The notes below the pieces were generated by a model. It saw nothing but the letters and a program-made list of their open reading frames with translations. It searched no databases and was not told the DNA's origin. Shown in pieces: positions 1 through 6,172 of a stretch of DNA of 9,890 nt (positions are counted from its first letter, which is position 1; each line of letters begins with the position of its first letter). A program made the translations under genes and the position numbers. Source of the DNA: Alistipes sp. (GTDB lineage Bacteria; Bacteroidota; Bacteroidia; Bacteroidales; Rikenellaceae); contig JAFZDR010000135.1 of NCBI GenBank assembly GCA_017561105.1, positions 1 to 9,890 on the forward strand, in the 5' to 3' direction.

Positions 1-42
1 CAGTGGATAGTCGTAGTCGTTTATGTTGATGTATCTCTCCAT
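1..42 (-). CDS. queA: Probable QueA, N-terminal 14 codons only
   Basis: An ATG at 42-40 on the minus strand opens a frame that reads MERYININD YDYPL (14 residues) and leaves the window at base 1. The pattern of a few polar residues followed by (D/N)-(F/Y)-D-Y-x-L-P resembles the start of S-adenosylmethionine:tRNA ribosyltransferase-isomerase (QueA), which makes epoxyqueuosine in tRNA, and of its Bacteroidota relatives. That resemblance is from memory and rests on very few residues. The leader is A/T-rich with no Shine-Dalgarno sequence, like other starts in this window. The gene would be read in the same direction as tpiA but lies beyond the tpiA terminator, so it probably has its own promoter. 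I could not find a clear one. Confidence 0.5.
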   Translation of the reverse strand, partial: MERYININDYDYPL

Positions 43-50
43 AAATTCAG

Positions 51-78
51 CTATTAGCTATTGGCCATTAGCCATTAG
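51..78. repeat. Four tandem 7-bp units upstream of queA
   Basis: Bases 51-78 divide exactly into four heptamers: CTATTAG, CTATTGG, CCATTAG, CCATTAG (consensus CYATTRG). The array ends 9 nt upstream of the probable queA start codon at 42, so it lies in that gene's leader or promoter. A perfect 13-nt palindrome (TAATTG-A-CAATTA, 84-96) follows. The repeats are non-coding and look able to slip by units of seven. Confidence 0.65.
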
Positions 79-109
79 CTTTCTAATTGACAATTAACGG
101 TACATTTCT

Positions 110-142
110 AAAAATTGGGCTGCCCTCATACGAGCAGCCCAA
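110..142 (-). terminator. Intrinsic terminator of tpiA
   Basis: Read on the minus strand, a perfect 9-bp stem (TTGGGCTGC at 142-134 pairing with GCAGCCCAA at 123-115) closes a 10-nt loop and is followed at once by TTTTT (114-110). This is a classic rho-independent terminator, 82 nt after the tpiA stop codon. On the plus strand the stem is not followed by a T run, so it acts in one direction. Confidence 0.85.
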
Positions 143-224
143 AACATATCAACTATTCGGTCTACCGAAATTGCTTTATAATGAAACAATTTTGGAAAAG
201 TGCTTTTGAGGTAGATTTCTCTAA

Positions 225-980
225 TTAGAAACCCTTACCAATTGCCAAGAAATCGGTAGCAACGAGTGCTGCACCACCTATCAAACCACCATCAACATCC
301 TCCTTAGCGAAGATCTCAGCAGCGTTTGAAGGCTTACAAGAACCGCCGTAAAGGATTGGGCACTCCTCAGCCAAAGCACCGAACTTCTCGCGAAGAACCT
401 CGCGGATGTAAGCGTGAATCTCCTGCGCCTGCTCTGCAGTAGCAGTCTTACCTGTACCAATAGCCCAAACCGGCTCGTATGCGATAACGAGGTTAGCGAA
501 CTGCTCCTCAGTGAGGTTGAATACTACCTCCTCGATCTGAGCCTTGCAAACTGCGAAGTGGTTACCAGCCTCGCGCTCCTCCAAGTTCTCACCTACGCAG
601 TAGATTGGAGTGAGGTTGTTAGCATAAGCCTGAGCCATCTTCTTGTTCAAAGTCTCCGAAGTCTCACCGTAATACTGACGACGCTCCGAGTGACCGAGGA
701 TAACATACTTGCAACCGAGAGCAGCGATCATCGATGCTGCGATCTCACCGGTGTAAGCACCCTTAGCCTCAGTAGCGCAATCCTGTGCACCTACTGCGAT
801 ATCCGAACCCTTAACTGCCTCAACAACCTGCGAGAGGTGTGTGAATGGAGGGCATACGATGAAGTTTACGCACTCGCAAACCTCCGAACGGCCAGCTACT
901 ACAGCCTTAGCCAACTCAACACCCTCTGCCGGTACTGTGTTCATCTTCCAGTTACCTGCAACAATCTTCTTTCTTGCCAT
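225..980 (-). CDS. tpiA: Triose-phosphate isomerase
   Basis: This 251-residue protein interconverts dihydroxyacetone phosphate and glyceraldehyde 3-phosphate in cytosolic glycolysis and gluconeogenesis. The length is normal for bacterial TIM. All catalytic elements are visible: GNWKMN with Asn10 and Lys12, GHSERR with the electrophilic His97, AYEPVWAIGTG with catalytic Glu169 and the flexible loop 6, and the phosphate-binding YGGS (211-214) and GG (235-236). The ATG at 980 is the standard family start. It has an A/T-rich leader without a Shine-Dalgarno sequence. The gene stands alone between a 267-nt upstream gap and its own intrinsic terminator. No consensus promoter is evident upstream, so read-through from lysS or a divergent promoter form is possible. 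Confidence 0.98.
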   Translation of the reverse strand: MARKKIVAGNWKMNTVPAEGVELAKAVVAGRSEVCECVNFIVCPPFTHLSQVVEAVKGSDIAVGAQDCATEAKGAYTGEIAASMIAALGCKYVILGHSERRQYYGETSETLNKKMAQAYANNLTPIYCVGENLEEREAGNHFAVCKAQIEEVVFNLTEEQFANLVIAYEPVWAIGTGKTATAEQAQEIHAYIREVLREKFGALAEECPILYGGSCKPSNAAEIFAKEDVDGGLIGGAALVATDFLAIGKGF

Positions 981-1247
981 AATTTTCTGTTATTTAATTT
1001 AAGTTTAACAATGCTTCCTATTCTCATATATTAGGAATCCTCAATGTCGCATCTTTAATAAACCTTGCATTATTAAACTTAAATTATGCATCGAAACGAT
1101 GCAATAAATAAAGCAAGCAAGAAGATGAACATTTTTACATTTCCCCTAAATCCCCTTTTGGAAAAAGGGGAATTGTCGCTACGCTCCATTAAACAGCTTT
1201 ACAACAAGCGAGGTCGTTTCCTAATATTTTATTTATTCCCTTTTTTA
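981..1247. other. lysS-tpiA intergenic region with several inverted repeats
   Basis: This 267-nt A/T-rich gap holds no credible gene. It contains a perfect 14-bp inverted repeat with arms 995-1008 and 1073-1086; an 8-bp hairpin TTTAATAA/TTATTAAA (1054-1077) that shares bases with the second arm; a 7-bp hairpin TGCATCG-AAA-CGATGCA (1087-1103) abutting it; and a G/C-rich stem at 1151-1171. The first three would lie in the leader or promoter zone of tpiA. The 1054-1077 hairpin and the 14-bp pairing exclude each other. No TAnnTTTG motif was found on the minus strand here, so the tpiA promoter is unplaced. Confidence 0.6.
1151..1171 (-). terminator. Stem-loop after lysS, possible weak terminator
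   Basis: CCCCTTTT (1152-1159) pairs with AAAAGGGG (1163-1170) around a 3-nt loop, with one more T-A pair outside. It lies about 77 nt past the lysS stop codon, a spacing like that of the tpiA terminator. On the minus strand the stem is followed by only ATTTA and then GGGG, so it lacks a proper U tract. A second TTCCCC (1141-1146) can compete for the GGGGAA arm (1167-1172). It could equally be a dispersed palindromic repeat. Confidence 0.35.
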
Positions 1248-2975
1248 TTACTCCTTGTGTGACTCAATCCACTCCTTGATACCTGCGGTCGAAAGACCAA
1301 GCTTGTTCTTCTTGTTGAATCCGCAAAGATCGTTAAAGAGCTTCATGCCATTGTTCTTAACGGTATTAGCAAAGGCCTCGAGAGTGATATAGCCCATCTT
1401 CTGGATTGTCTCAACCCACTCAGCAGGGATACCAGCCTCGGTATATACCTCAACAGCATCAGCAACAACCTTCTTCTCAGGGCGCATTGTTGGGAAGAAC
1501 AATACATCCTGAATTGAGGTCTGACCTGTCATAAACATTGTCAAGCGGTCGATACCCATACCCATACCCGAGCAGTTAGGCATACCGTACTCCAAAGCAC
1601 GAACGAAGTCCATATCGATAAACATCGCCTCGTCGTCGCCACGCTCCGACAAACGCATCTGCTCCTGGAAACGCTCCAACTGATCGATCGGATCGTTCAA
1701 CTCAGAGTATGCGTTACACAACTCCTTACCTGCAACGAACAACTCGAAACGCTCGGTCAAGTCCTGGTTATCGCGGTGACGCTTACAGAGTGGCGACATC
1801 TCGATTGGGTAGTCGCAGATGAAGGTTGGCTGTACCAAATCCTCCTCGCAATACTGACCGAAGATAGCGTCGATCAACTTACCCTTACCCATTGTGTCGT
1901 CGATCTCGACATTGAGGCGCTTGCAAGCCTCGCGCAACTCAGCCTCGCTCTGACCTGTAATATCGTAACCGGTCTTCTCGAGGATAGCGTCGGTCATAGT
2001 CAAGCGACGGAATGGAGCCTTGAACGAAATCTGCTTGCCGTCGATCTCAACCTCGGTTGTGCCATTAACAGCCAAAGCGATACGCTCCAACATATTCTCG
2101 GTGAACTCCATCATCCAACGGTAGTCCTTGTATGCGATGTAGATCTCCATACATGTAAACTCAGGATTGTGAGTTCTATCCATACCCTCGTTACGGAAGT
2201 TCTTGCCGAACTCATAAACACCGTCGAAACCACCTACGATAAGGCGCTTGAGGTACAACTCAGTCGCAATTCGCATATAGAAGTCGATATCGAGAGCGTT
2301 GTGGTGAGTAATGAACGGACGAGCAGAAGCACCACCCGGAATTGGCTGAAGAATCGGAGTCTCAACCTCCAAGCAGCCGTGCTGGTTGAAGTATTCGCGC
2401 ATAGTAGCGATAATCTTAGCACGCTTTGCGAATACATCGCGAACCTTAGGGTTCACCACCAAATCAACATAGCGCTGACGGTAGCGTACCTCAGGGTCGG
2501 TCAATGCATCGAACTGCTGGCCATCCTTCTCCTTAACGATTGGGAGCGGACGGATAGACTTAGACAAAACGGTGAACTTGCGGCAGTGTACCGACAACTC
2601 GCCTGTGTTGGTGCGGAACGCAAAACCCTCAACGCCGATGAAGTCACCAATATCGAGCAACTTCTTGAATACGGTGTTGTAGAGTGTTGGATCGCCCTCC
2701 GGACAGATGTCGTCACGACGGATATAGACCTGAATACGGCCTGTGTGGTCCTGCAACTCGAAGAACGAGGCGCTACCCATGATACGACGGCTCATAATAC
2801 GACCCGCAATGGTGATAGCCTCAAACTTTGCAGGCTCAGCGTCGAACTCTGCTGCAATCTGTGCAGCATTTGCTGTTACATCAAACTTCTCGGCAGGATA
2901 TGGGTTAATGCCGAGGTCGCGCAACGCTTGAAGGGAGTTGCGGCGTAGTTGTTCTTGTTCACTCAAATGTTCCAT
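1248..2975 (-). CDS. lysS: Lysyl-tRNA synthetase, class II
   Basis: This 575-residue cytosolic enzyme charges tRNA-Lys with lysine. It has an N-terminal OB-fold for anticodon binding (about 55-140), then the class II catalytic core: motif 1 region around [16 protein letters not shown] (206-221), motif 2 FRNEG (260-264) leading into [11 protein letters not shown], and motif 3 GMGMGIDRL (470-478). The core ends with FFPTMRPE (493-500), where most bacterial LysS proteins stop. About 75 further residues (501-575) form a helical tail rich in Lys and Glu. I believe Bacteroidota LysS proteins share it, but cannot check. The ATG at 2975 gives the usual N-terminus. A strong promoter lies 43-73 nt upstream, inside the 3' end of the PAP2 gene, which ends 19 nt before lysS. 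Confidence 0.98.
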   Translation of the reverse strand: MEHLSEQEQLRRNSLQALRDLGINPYPAEKFDVTANAAQIAAEFDAEPAKFEAITIAGRIMSRRIMGSASFFELQDHTGRIQVYIRRDDICPEGDPTLYNTVFKKLLDIGDFIGVEGFAFRTNTGELSVHCRKFTVLSKSIRPLPIVKEKDGQQFDALTDPEVRYRQRYVDLVVNPKVRDVFAKRAKIIATMREYFNQHGCLEVETPILQPIPGGASARPFITHHNALDIDFYMRIATELYLKRLIVGGFDGVYEFGKNFRNEGMDRTHNPEFTCMEIYIAYKDYRWMMEFTENMLERIALAVNGTTEVEIDGKQISFKAPFRRLTMTDAILEKTGYDITGQSEAELREACKRLNVEIDDTMGKGKLIDAIFGQYCEEDLVQPTFICDYPIEMSPLCKRHRDNQDLTERFELFVAGKELCNAYSELNDPIDQLERFQEQMRLSERGDDEAMFIDMDFVRALEYGMPNCSGMGMGIDRLTMFMTGQTSIQDVLFFPTMRPEKKVVADAVEVYTEAGIPAEWVETIQKMGYITLEAFANTVKNNGMKLFNDLCGFNKKNKLGLSTAGIKEWIESHKE

Positions 2976-2994
2976 AGTGTTATATCAATTTTTA

Positions 2995-3606
2995 TTATTT
3001 CTCTCTTTTTCCGGCTGCAAAGGTAGTTTTTTGCAGTACAATATCAAACTTTTTCCAAAGGAAAAACATAGAAAGTCCCGAAATTGTACCTACAATTGTT
3101 CCGAGGAGGATATCCATCGGGAAGTGGCAGGCGAGGTAGATGCGCGAATAACAAATCAAAACCACCGCCAACGTGATTATAACATCGTACCACCATTTGC
3201 GGATTGCCAAGGCCGAAATCCACGCCAACGACACCACCGTAGCGGCGTGTGCCGAGACTGTTCCGTATGGGCCGTGTCCATACGATACGACATGAGCAAG
3301 ATCACGCACTGCCGAGTCGAACATAGGGCGATGACGCACCGGGAACGACTCCCACAGATGTTTGAGTGGTCCCGAGTGTTTGAATATGCCGCAAACAATA
3401 TCCGACAATCCTATCGCCAATACAAGGCATACCAAGAAACCGATTGCTCTCTTCCAGCCGTACTTGTAACATACATAGCCGAGGATGAAGAGGTAGAGCG
3501 GAATCCACATTGTGGTACCCGACACAACCTTCATAACGGTATCCATTACAGGACCGCCATCGAAATTGAGCCAAAGGAATAGTTCGTGATCAAAAGTGTA
3601 ATTCAT
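2995..3606 (-). CDS. PAP2-family membrane phosphatase
   Basis: This 203-residue inner-membrane protein of the PAP2/type 2 phosphatidic acid phosphatase superfamily has several hydrophobic segments (about 33-47, 54-72, 122-135, 141-157, 166-183). Catalytic motifs: RHRP (91-94) as the Arg-Pro of motif C1, SAH (118-120) as C2 with its general-acid His120, and SRIYLACHFPMD (154-165) as a perfect C3 (SR-x5-H-x3-D) with nucleophilic His161. C1 is atypical: the nearest preceding lysine is Lys82, ten residues before Arg93 instead of six. Likely substrates are lipid phosphates such as undecaprenyl pyrophosphate or phosphatidylglycerol phosphate, but the sequence does not decide. I chose the ATG at 3606 because residues before it (frame open to 3687) are encoded by the intergenic repeat. 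The start codon sits inside a heptamer array. Confidence 0.88.
   Translation of the reverse strand: MNYTFDHELFLWLNFDGGPVMDTVMKVVSGTTMWIPLYLFILGYVCYKYGWKRAIGFLVCLVLAIGLSDIVCGIFKHSGPLKHLWESFPVRHRPMFDSAVRDLAHVVSYGHGPYGTVSAHAATVVSLAWISALAIRKWWYDVIITLAVVLICYSRIYLACHFPMDILLGTIVGTISGLSMFFLWKKFDIVLQKTTFAAGKREK
3018..3048 (-). promoter_or_regulatory. lysS promoter within the PAP2 gene
   Basis: On the minus strand TTTG (3048-3045) is followed after 19 nt by TACCTTTG (3025-3018), an exact match to the Bacteroidota sigma-ABfr promoter form (-33 TTTG, -7 TAnnTTTG). Transcription would begin near 3012, giving a leader of roughly 37 nt before the lysS ATG. A 7-bp inverted repeat, CTGCAAA/TTTGCAG (3015-3021 and 3030-3036), overlaps the -7 element. 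The promoter lies in PAP2 codons near the C-terminus. Confidence 0.8.
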
Positions 3607-3628
3607 AATACAGAATGCAGAATTAGTT
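3601..3628. repeat. Degenerate 7-bp repeat array across the PAP2 start codon
   Basis: Bases 3601-3628 divide into heptamers ATTCATA, ATACAGA, ATGCAGA, ATTAGTT. The first three are close variants and the last is more diverged. The PAP2 start codon (3606-3604) lies in the first unit. The unit sequence differs from the array at 51-78 but the period of seven is the same. Confidence 0.55.
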
Positions 3629-3641
3629 TCCCATTTCCCAA

Positions 3642-3707
3642 AAAAATCGGAGTTGATGGAGGAAATTTTGTGTGTTGCATGGTGCAAAATTTACCAATCA
3701 AAACGAT
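3642..3707. repeat. Short copy of a palindromic intergenic repeat
   Basis: This 66-bp copy matches the longer element at 3719-3843 at both ends. Left block 3642-3674 matches 3719-3751 with 5 differences in 33 bases. Right block 3677-3707 matches 3809-3839 with 2 differences in 31. It lacks about 55 bp of the centre. The outermost right bases are also changed (CGATCTTC instead of CGATTTTT). It lies just upstream of the PAP2 start. Confidence 0.8.
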
Positions 3708-3718
3708 CTTCTTCTCTT

Positions 3719-3843
3719 AAAAATCGGAGTTGATTGAGCTATTTTTGTGCGAAACAAGGGAGCAAAAGCGGAGCATAGTCAGCCTATGTGAGGAATTTGG
3801 CGACCGCAGCAAGGTGCAAAATTTACCAATCAGAACGATTTTT
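3719..3843. repeat. 125-bp imperfect palindrome, MITE-like
   Basis: The ends are inverted copies: AAAAATCG (3719-3726) against CGATTTTT (3836-3843), then, after a mismatched 3-4 nt, TGATTG against CAATCA. Further inward, TATTTTTG (3740-3747) faces CAAAATTT (3818-3825). At the exact centre (3781) is a small hairpin CATAG-TCAGC-CTATG (3774-3788), with GCGG (3768-3771) and CCGC (3804-3807) outside it. The element starts at the last base of the phosphatase stop codon. As RNA from the minus strand it would be a long hairpin with A5 at the 5' side and U5 at the 3' side, so it may also end transcription. I saw no clear target-site duplication and no transposase. Confidence 0.75.
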
Positions 3844-5285
3844 TATAATTTGCCGCCCATAAGTTTGGCAATAGTCTTCGGAATGTCGGTCTGGTCGCGA
3901 CACTCGAGGAAGGCTTTTTCACCTACACCCTTAGCAAAGATAGGGGTGTACATACCTGTATGGTAGAGGCTTGTCCAATCGATTGATGCAGACTTATTGA
4001 GCATGCGGATAGCGTCGTAAACAAGGAACTCGCTCTTATTATAGAGGCCGTCAACCATAGGGCCATACTTGAGGAAGATATCGTAGAAGTCGTGCTTGAG
4101 GATAGTCTCATCCTCCTTCGATACCGGCACAAGGCTCCACAAACCGAAGTTATCGCTGAGTGCCTGCTTGTAGTCGTTCCAATCGCGCTTACCCTCGGCA
4201 CGCATCTTCTGGATAATTTTGGTCATCTCGATAGCCGAAGCCTTCTGCGCCATAAACTTCTCCATACGAATCTCGTAGTGATCCCAACCGAGTGCCATAC
4301 CGCCTGTTTCGTGGTCGGCAGTCACTACAATAAGGGTCTCATCAGGGTGCTGCTCTGCGAACTCCAATGCCAACTCCACGGCTGCAGCAAGCTCGTTAAC
4401 CTCGAGGAAAGTTGTTACGGCATCCTGCTCGTGTGCAGCGTAGTCGAGCTTTCCACCCTCAATCATAAGGAAGAAGCCATCCTTGGCGTTGTTCGAGAGG
4501 TACTTGATAGCGGCACGCGACGAGTCGAGCAGAGTGAGCTCACCACCCTTGCGGTCGATAACGTACGGTACATGCTTGTTTTCCTTATCGTTAGCCACGA
4601 GTGCTACGCGCTGACCTACGGCATTCGAAGCCTCCTCGACATCGAGAGTGAGGTTGATACCCGCCTTGCGGATACGCTCGGCAAGTTCTGCAGTAGTAAC
4701 CCTCTGATACTTTGCATCCTCCGGACCACTCTTCAAGTCCATAATTGTAGAGCCCGAGATAAATGCAACATCGCTGGCGATATAGTCATCCACAAGTTTT
4801 GGAAATCCAAAACGGTCTGATGAATGGCCGTAGAAGCAGCTCGGAGTGGCGTGATTGATACCGACATTGGTAACCAAGCCTATCATATACTTCTCCTCCG
4901 ACGCAACATCACCGAGATTGCGGAGCTCGTTACCCTCGGCATCGACACCAATGTAGGCATTTGCAGTCTTCACACCCGTTGCGAGTGCTGTACCTGCAGC
5001 TGCAGAGTCGGTTACAGGGTTAGATGCAGAGTAGTTGGTTACGAAATTGCGAGTCTCGAACTTCGAGAAGCAGAGTCGCTCAACTTCGCTCTTACCCTCC
5101 TTTACAGCGTTGTACTGCTCGGCACCAAGAATGTGGTTAAAGCTCATGCCGTCACCGATAAAGTAGAAGATGTACTTCGGTTGCTTAGGTGATGTAGGAA
5201 TTGCATCGGTAAGAAGCAAGATGCTGAAGCACAACGATATTACCGAAAGTGCAAGGCCGATAATCAATTTTGTCTGTTTCTTCAT
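3843..5285 (-). CDS. Alkaline phosphatase, PhoA family
   Basis: This 480-residue exported metal-dependent phosphomonoesterase has a Lys-rich n-region and hydrophobic stretch (about 7-26), giving export or an N-terminal anchor; there is no good lipobox. The metal and catalytic residues of the E. coli family are all found: GDGM with Asp45, TDSAAAGT with nucleophile Ser94, Arg158 for substrate phosphate, EGG with Glu276, Asp281 and His285 of zinc site 1, TADHETGG with Asp324 and His325 of zinc site 2, and HTGMYTP with His442. The third metal site reads N-H-A-T-P (144-148), so His replaces E. coli Asp153, and Tyr282 replaces Lys328; this is closer to animal alkaline phosphatases. The gene starts 24 nt after the yugP-like gene and probably shares its transcript. 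I saw no Pho-box-like repeat. Confidence 0.95.
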   Translation of the reverse strand: MKKQTKLIIGLALSVISLCFSILLLTDAIPTSPKQPKYIFYFIGDGMSFNHILGAEQYNAVKEGKSEVERLCFSKFETRNFVTNYSASNPVTDSAAAGTALATGVKTANAYIGVDAEGNELRNLGDVASEEKYMIGLVTNVGINHATPSCFYGHSSDRFGFPKLVDDYIASDVAFISGSTIMDLKSGPEDAKYQRVTTAELAERIRKAGINLTLDVEEASNAVGQRVALVANDKENKHVPYVIDRKGGELTLLDSSRAAIKYLSNNAKDGFFLMIEGGKLDYAAHEQDAVTTFLEVNELAAAVELALEFAEQHPDETLIVVTADHETGGMALGWDHYEIRMEKFMAQKASAIEMTKIIQKMRAEGKRDWNDYKQALSDNFGLWSLVPVSKEDETILKHDFYDIFLKYGPMVDGLYNKSEFLVYDAIRMLNKSASIDWTSLYHTGMYTPIFAKGVGEKAFLECRDQTDIPKTIAKLMGGKL

Positions 5286-5309
5286 AATATTTCTAAGTTT
5301 TATCTATTC

Positions 5310-6062
5310 CTAATCTCTGCGACGACCATTTATGAGTGCCACGTAATACAATATCGAAGCGATAGCCGACAATGCAGCAACAAGGTAGGTACGCGCAGCC
5401 CAGCGGAGCGAGATCTTCGCACCCTCCAGCTCCTCGCCAAAGAGCAAACCGCTGCTCTCGAGCCACTTTAACGCCCTATCCGATGCATTATACTCCACCG
5501 GCAGTGTGATAATCGAGAAGAGTGCCGATACACACATCAGGCCGACACCTATCCAGCACATCGTCTGACTACCCGACGAGGCGGTCATGATAAGTCCCAA
5601 AATCACGAGCCAGGTTGCCATGCGCGCCGAGATATTGACAAGCGGAACAAGCGCCGAACGCATCTTGAGCGGAGCATAACCATGGGCATGCTGTATGGCG
5701 TGTCCGCACTCGTGGCAAGCGATAGCCGCGGCCGTAATAGAACGGCCGTAATAGACACCCTCGGAGAGGTTAACCGTCTTATTGCGTGGGTCGTAGTGGT
5801 CGGTGAGGTAACCGCCCGTATGGGTTACGCTAACATCGTTTATGCCGTTATAGCGCAACATCTTCTCGGCAATCTCGGCTCCCGACAAGCCCGTAGGCAT
5901 AGGTACCTCCGAATACTTCGACACCACAGAACGCAGGCGCCACTGTACAATCATTCCGGCAACACCTACGATTATAACCATTAGAAATGCCTCACTTGTG
6001 GTGAGATTCGATAGGAACTGACTCTGTCCTTCGTATGAGGAATACAATAGATTCAAAAACAT
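5310..6062 (-). CDS. YugP-family membrane zinc metallopeptidase
   Basis: This 250-residue integral membrane protein is of the neutral zinc metallopeptidase 2 family (Bacillus YugP-like). The zinc motif HECGH (117-121) lies after the family signature of a conserved stretch with Tyr90-Asp91-Pro and NLSEGVYYGRSI. LPVEYNASDRA (187-197) likely supplies the third ligand, Glu190. Hydrophobic segments lie at about 25-42, 148-163, 168-187 and 226-244. Physiological substrates are unknown; a role in membrane protein turnover is a family-level guess. The ATG at 6062 is preferred: the frame extends to a TTG at 6107, but that codon falls inside the -7 element of the promoter. The first gene of a probable two-gene transcript with the alkaline phosphatase. 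Confidence 0.93.
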   Translation of the reverse strand: MFLNLLYSSYEGQSQFLSNLTTSEAFLMVIIVGVAGMIVQWRLRSVVSKYSEVPMPTGLSGAEIAEKMLRYNGINDVSVTHTGGYLTDHYDPRNKTVNLSEGVYYGRSITAAAIACHECGHAIQHAHGYAPLKMRSALVPLVNISARMATWLVILGLIMTASSGSQTMCWIGVGLMCVSALFSIITLPVEYNASDRALKWLESSGLLFGEELEGAKISLRWAARTYLVAALSAIASILYYVALINGRRRD

Positions 6063-6104
6063 GTTTGTGTACGATTTTTGATTATTTATCGTTAATAGTA
6101 CGCG

Positions 6105-6137
6105 CAAAAATACAAAAAATTGTTTAATTTTGCCAAA
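6105..6137 (-). promoter_or_regulatory. Promoter of the yugP-phosphatase unit
   Basis: On the minus strand TTTG (6137-6134) is followed after 21 nt by TATTTTTG (6112-6105), fitting the Bacteroidota -33/-7 consensus. The predicted start is near 6099, with a leader of about 37 nt before the ATG at 6062. This also argues against the TTG start at 6107. Confidence 0.75.
6125..6132 (+). promoter_or_regulatory. Possible -7 element for the guaD operon
   Basis: TAATTTTG matches the Bacteroidota -7 consensus TAnnTTTG, 40 nt before the guaD ATG, a good distance for a promoter. No TTTG or TTG lies at the right spacing upstream, so the -33 element is missing or very weak. The element sits in the spacer of the opposing promoter at 6105-6137, so the two would interfere. 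Confidence 0.45.
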
Positions 6138-6172
6138 AATGTGACAGATGCGTCAGTAAAAAAGTTATACAG

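Noticed and set aside
1776..2948. Long plus-strand open frame (390 codons) opposite lysS
   Set aside because: It lies entirely opposite the unmistakable lysS gene, its translation has no recognisable domain, and it arises from the codon bias of the true strand.
2938..3582. Plus-strand open frame (214 codons) opposite the PAP2 gene
   Set aside because: Shadow of the PAP2 frame, which has membrane segments and catalytic motifs. Its Cys/Arg/His-rich translation looks non-biological.
3607..3687. N-terminal extension of the PAP2 protein by 27 residues
   Set aside because: The added codons come from the heptamer array and the short palindromic repeat, and the protein from Met at 3606 already matches a normal family start.
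3642..3843. CRISPR array or insertion sequence in the phosphatase-PAP2 gap
   Set aside because: Only two unequal repeat copies, no regular spacers, no cas genes, and no transposase frame.
4092..4820. Plus-strand open frame (242 codons) opposite the alkaline phosphatase
   Set aside because: Fully overlapped by the phosphatase, whose active-site residues are all present; no domain in the antisense product.
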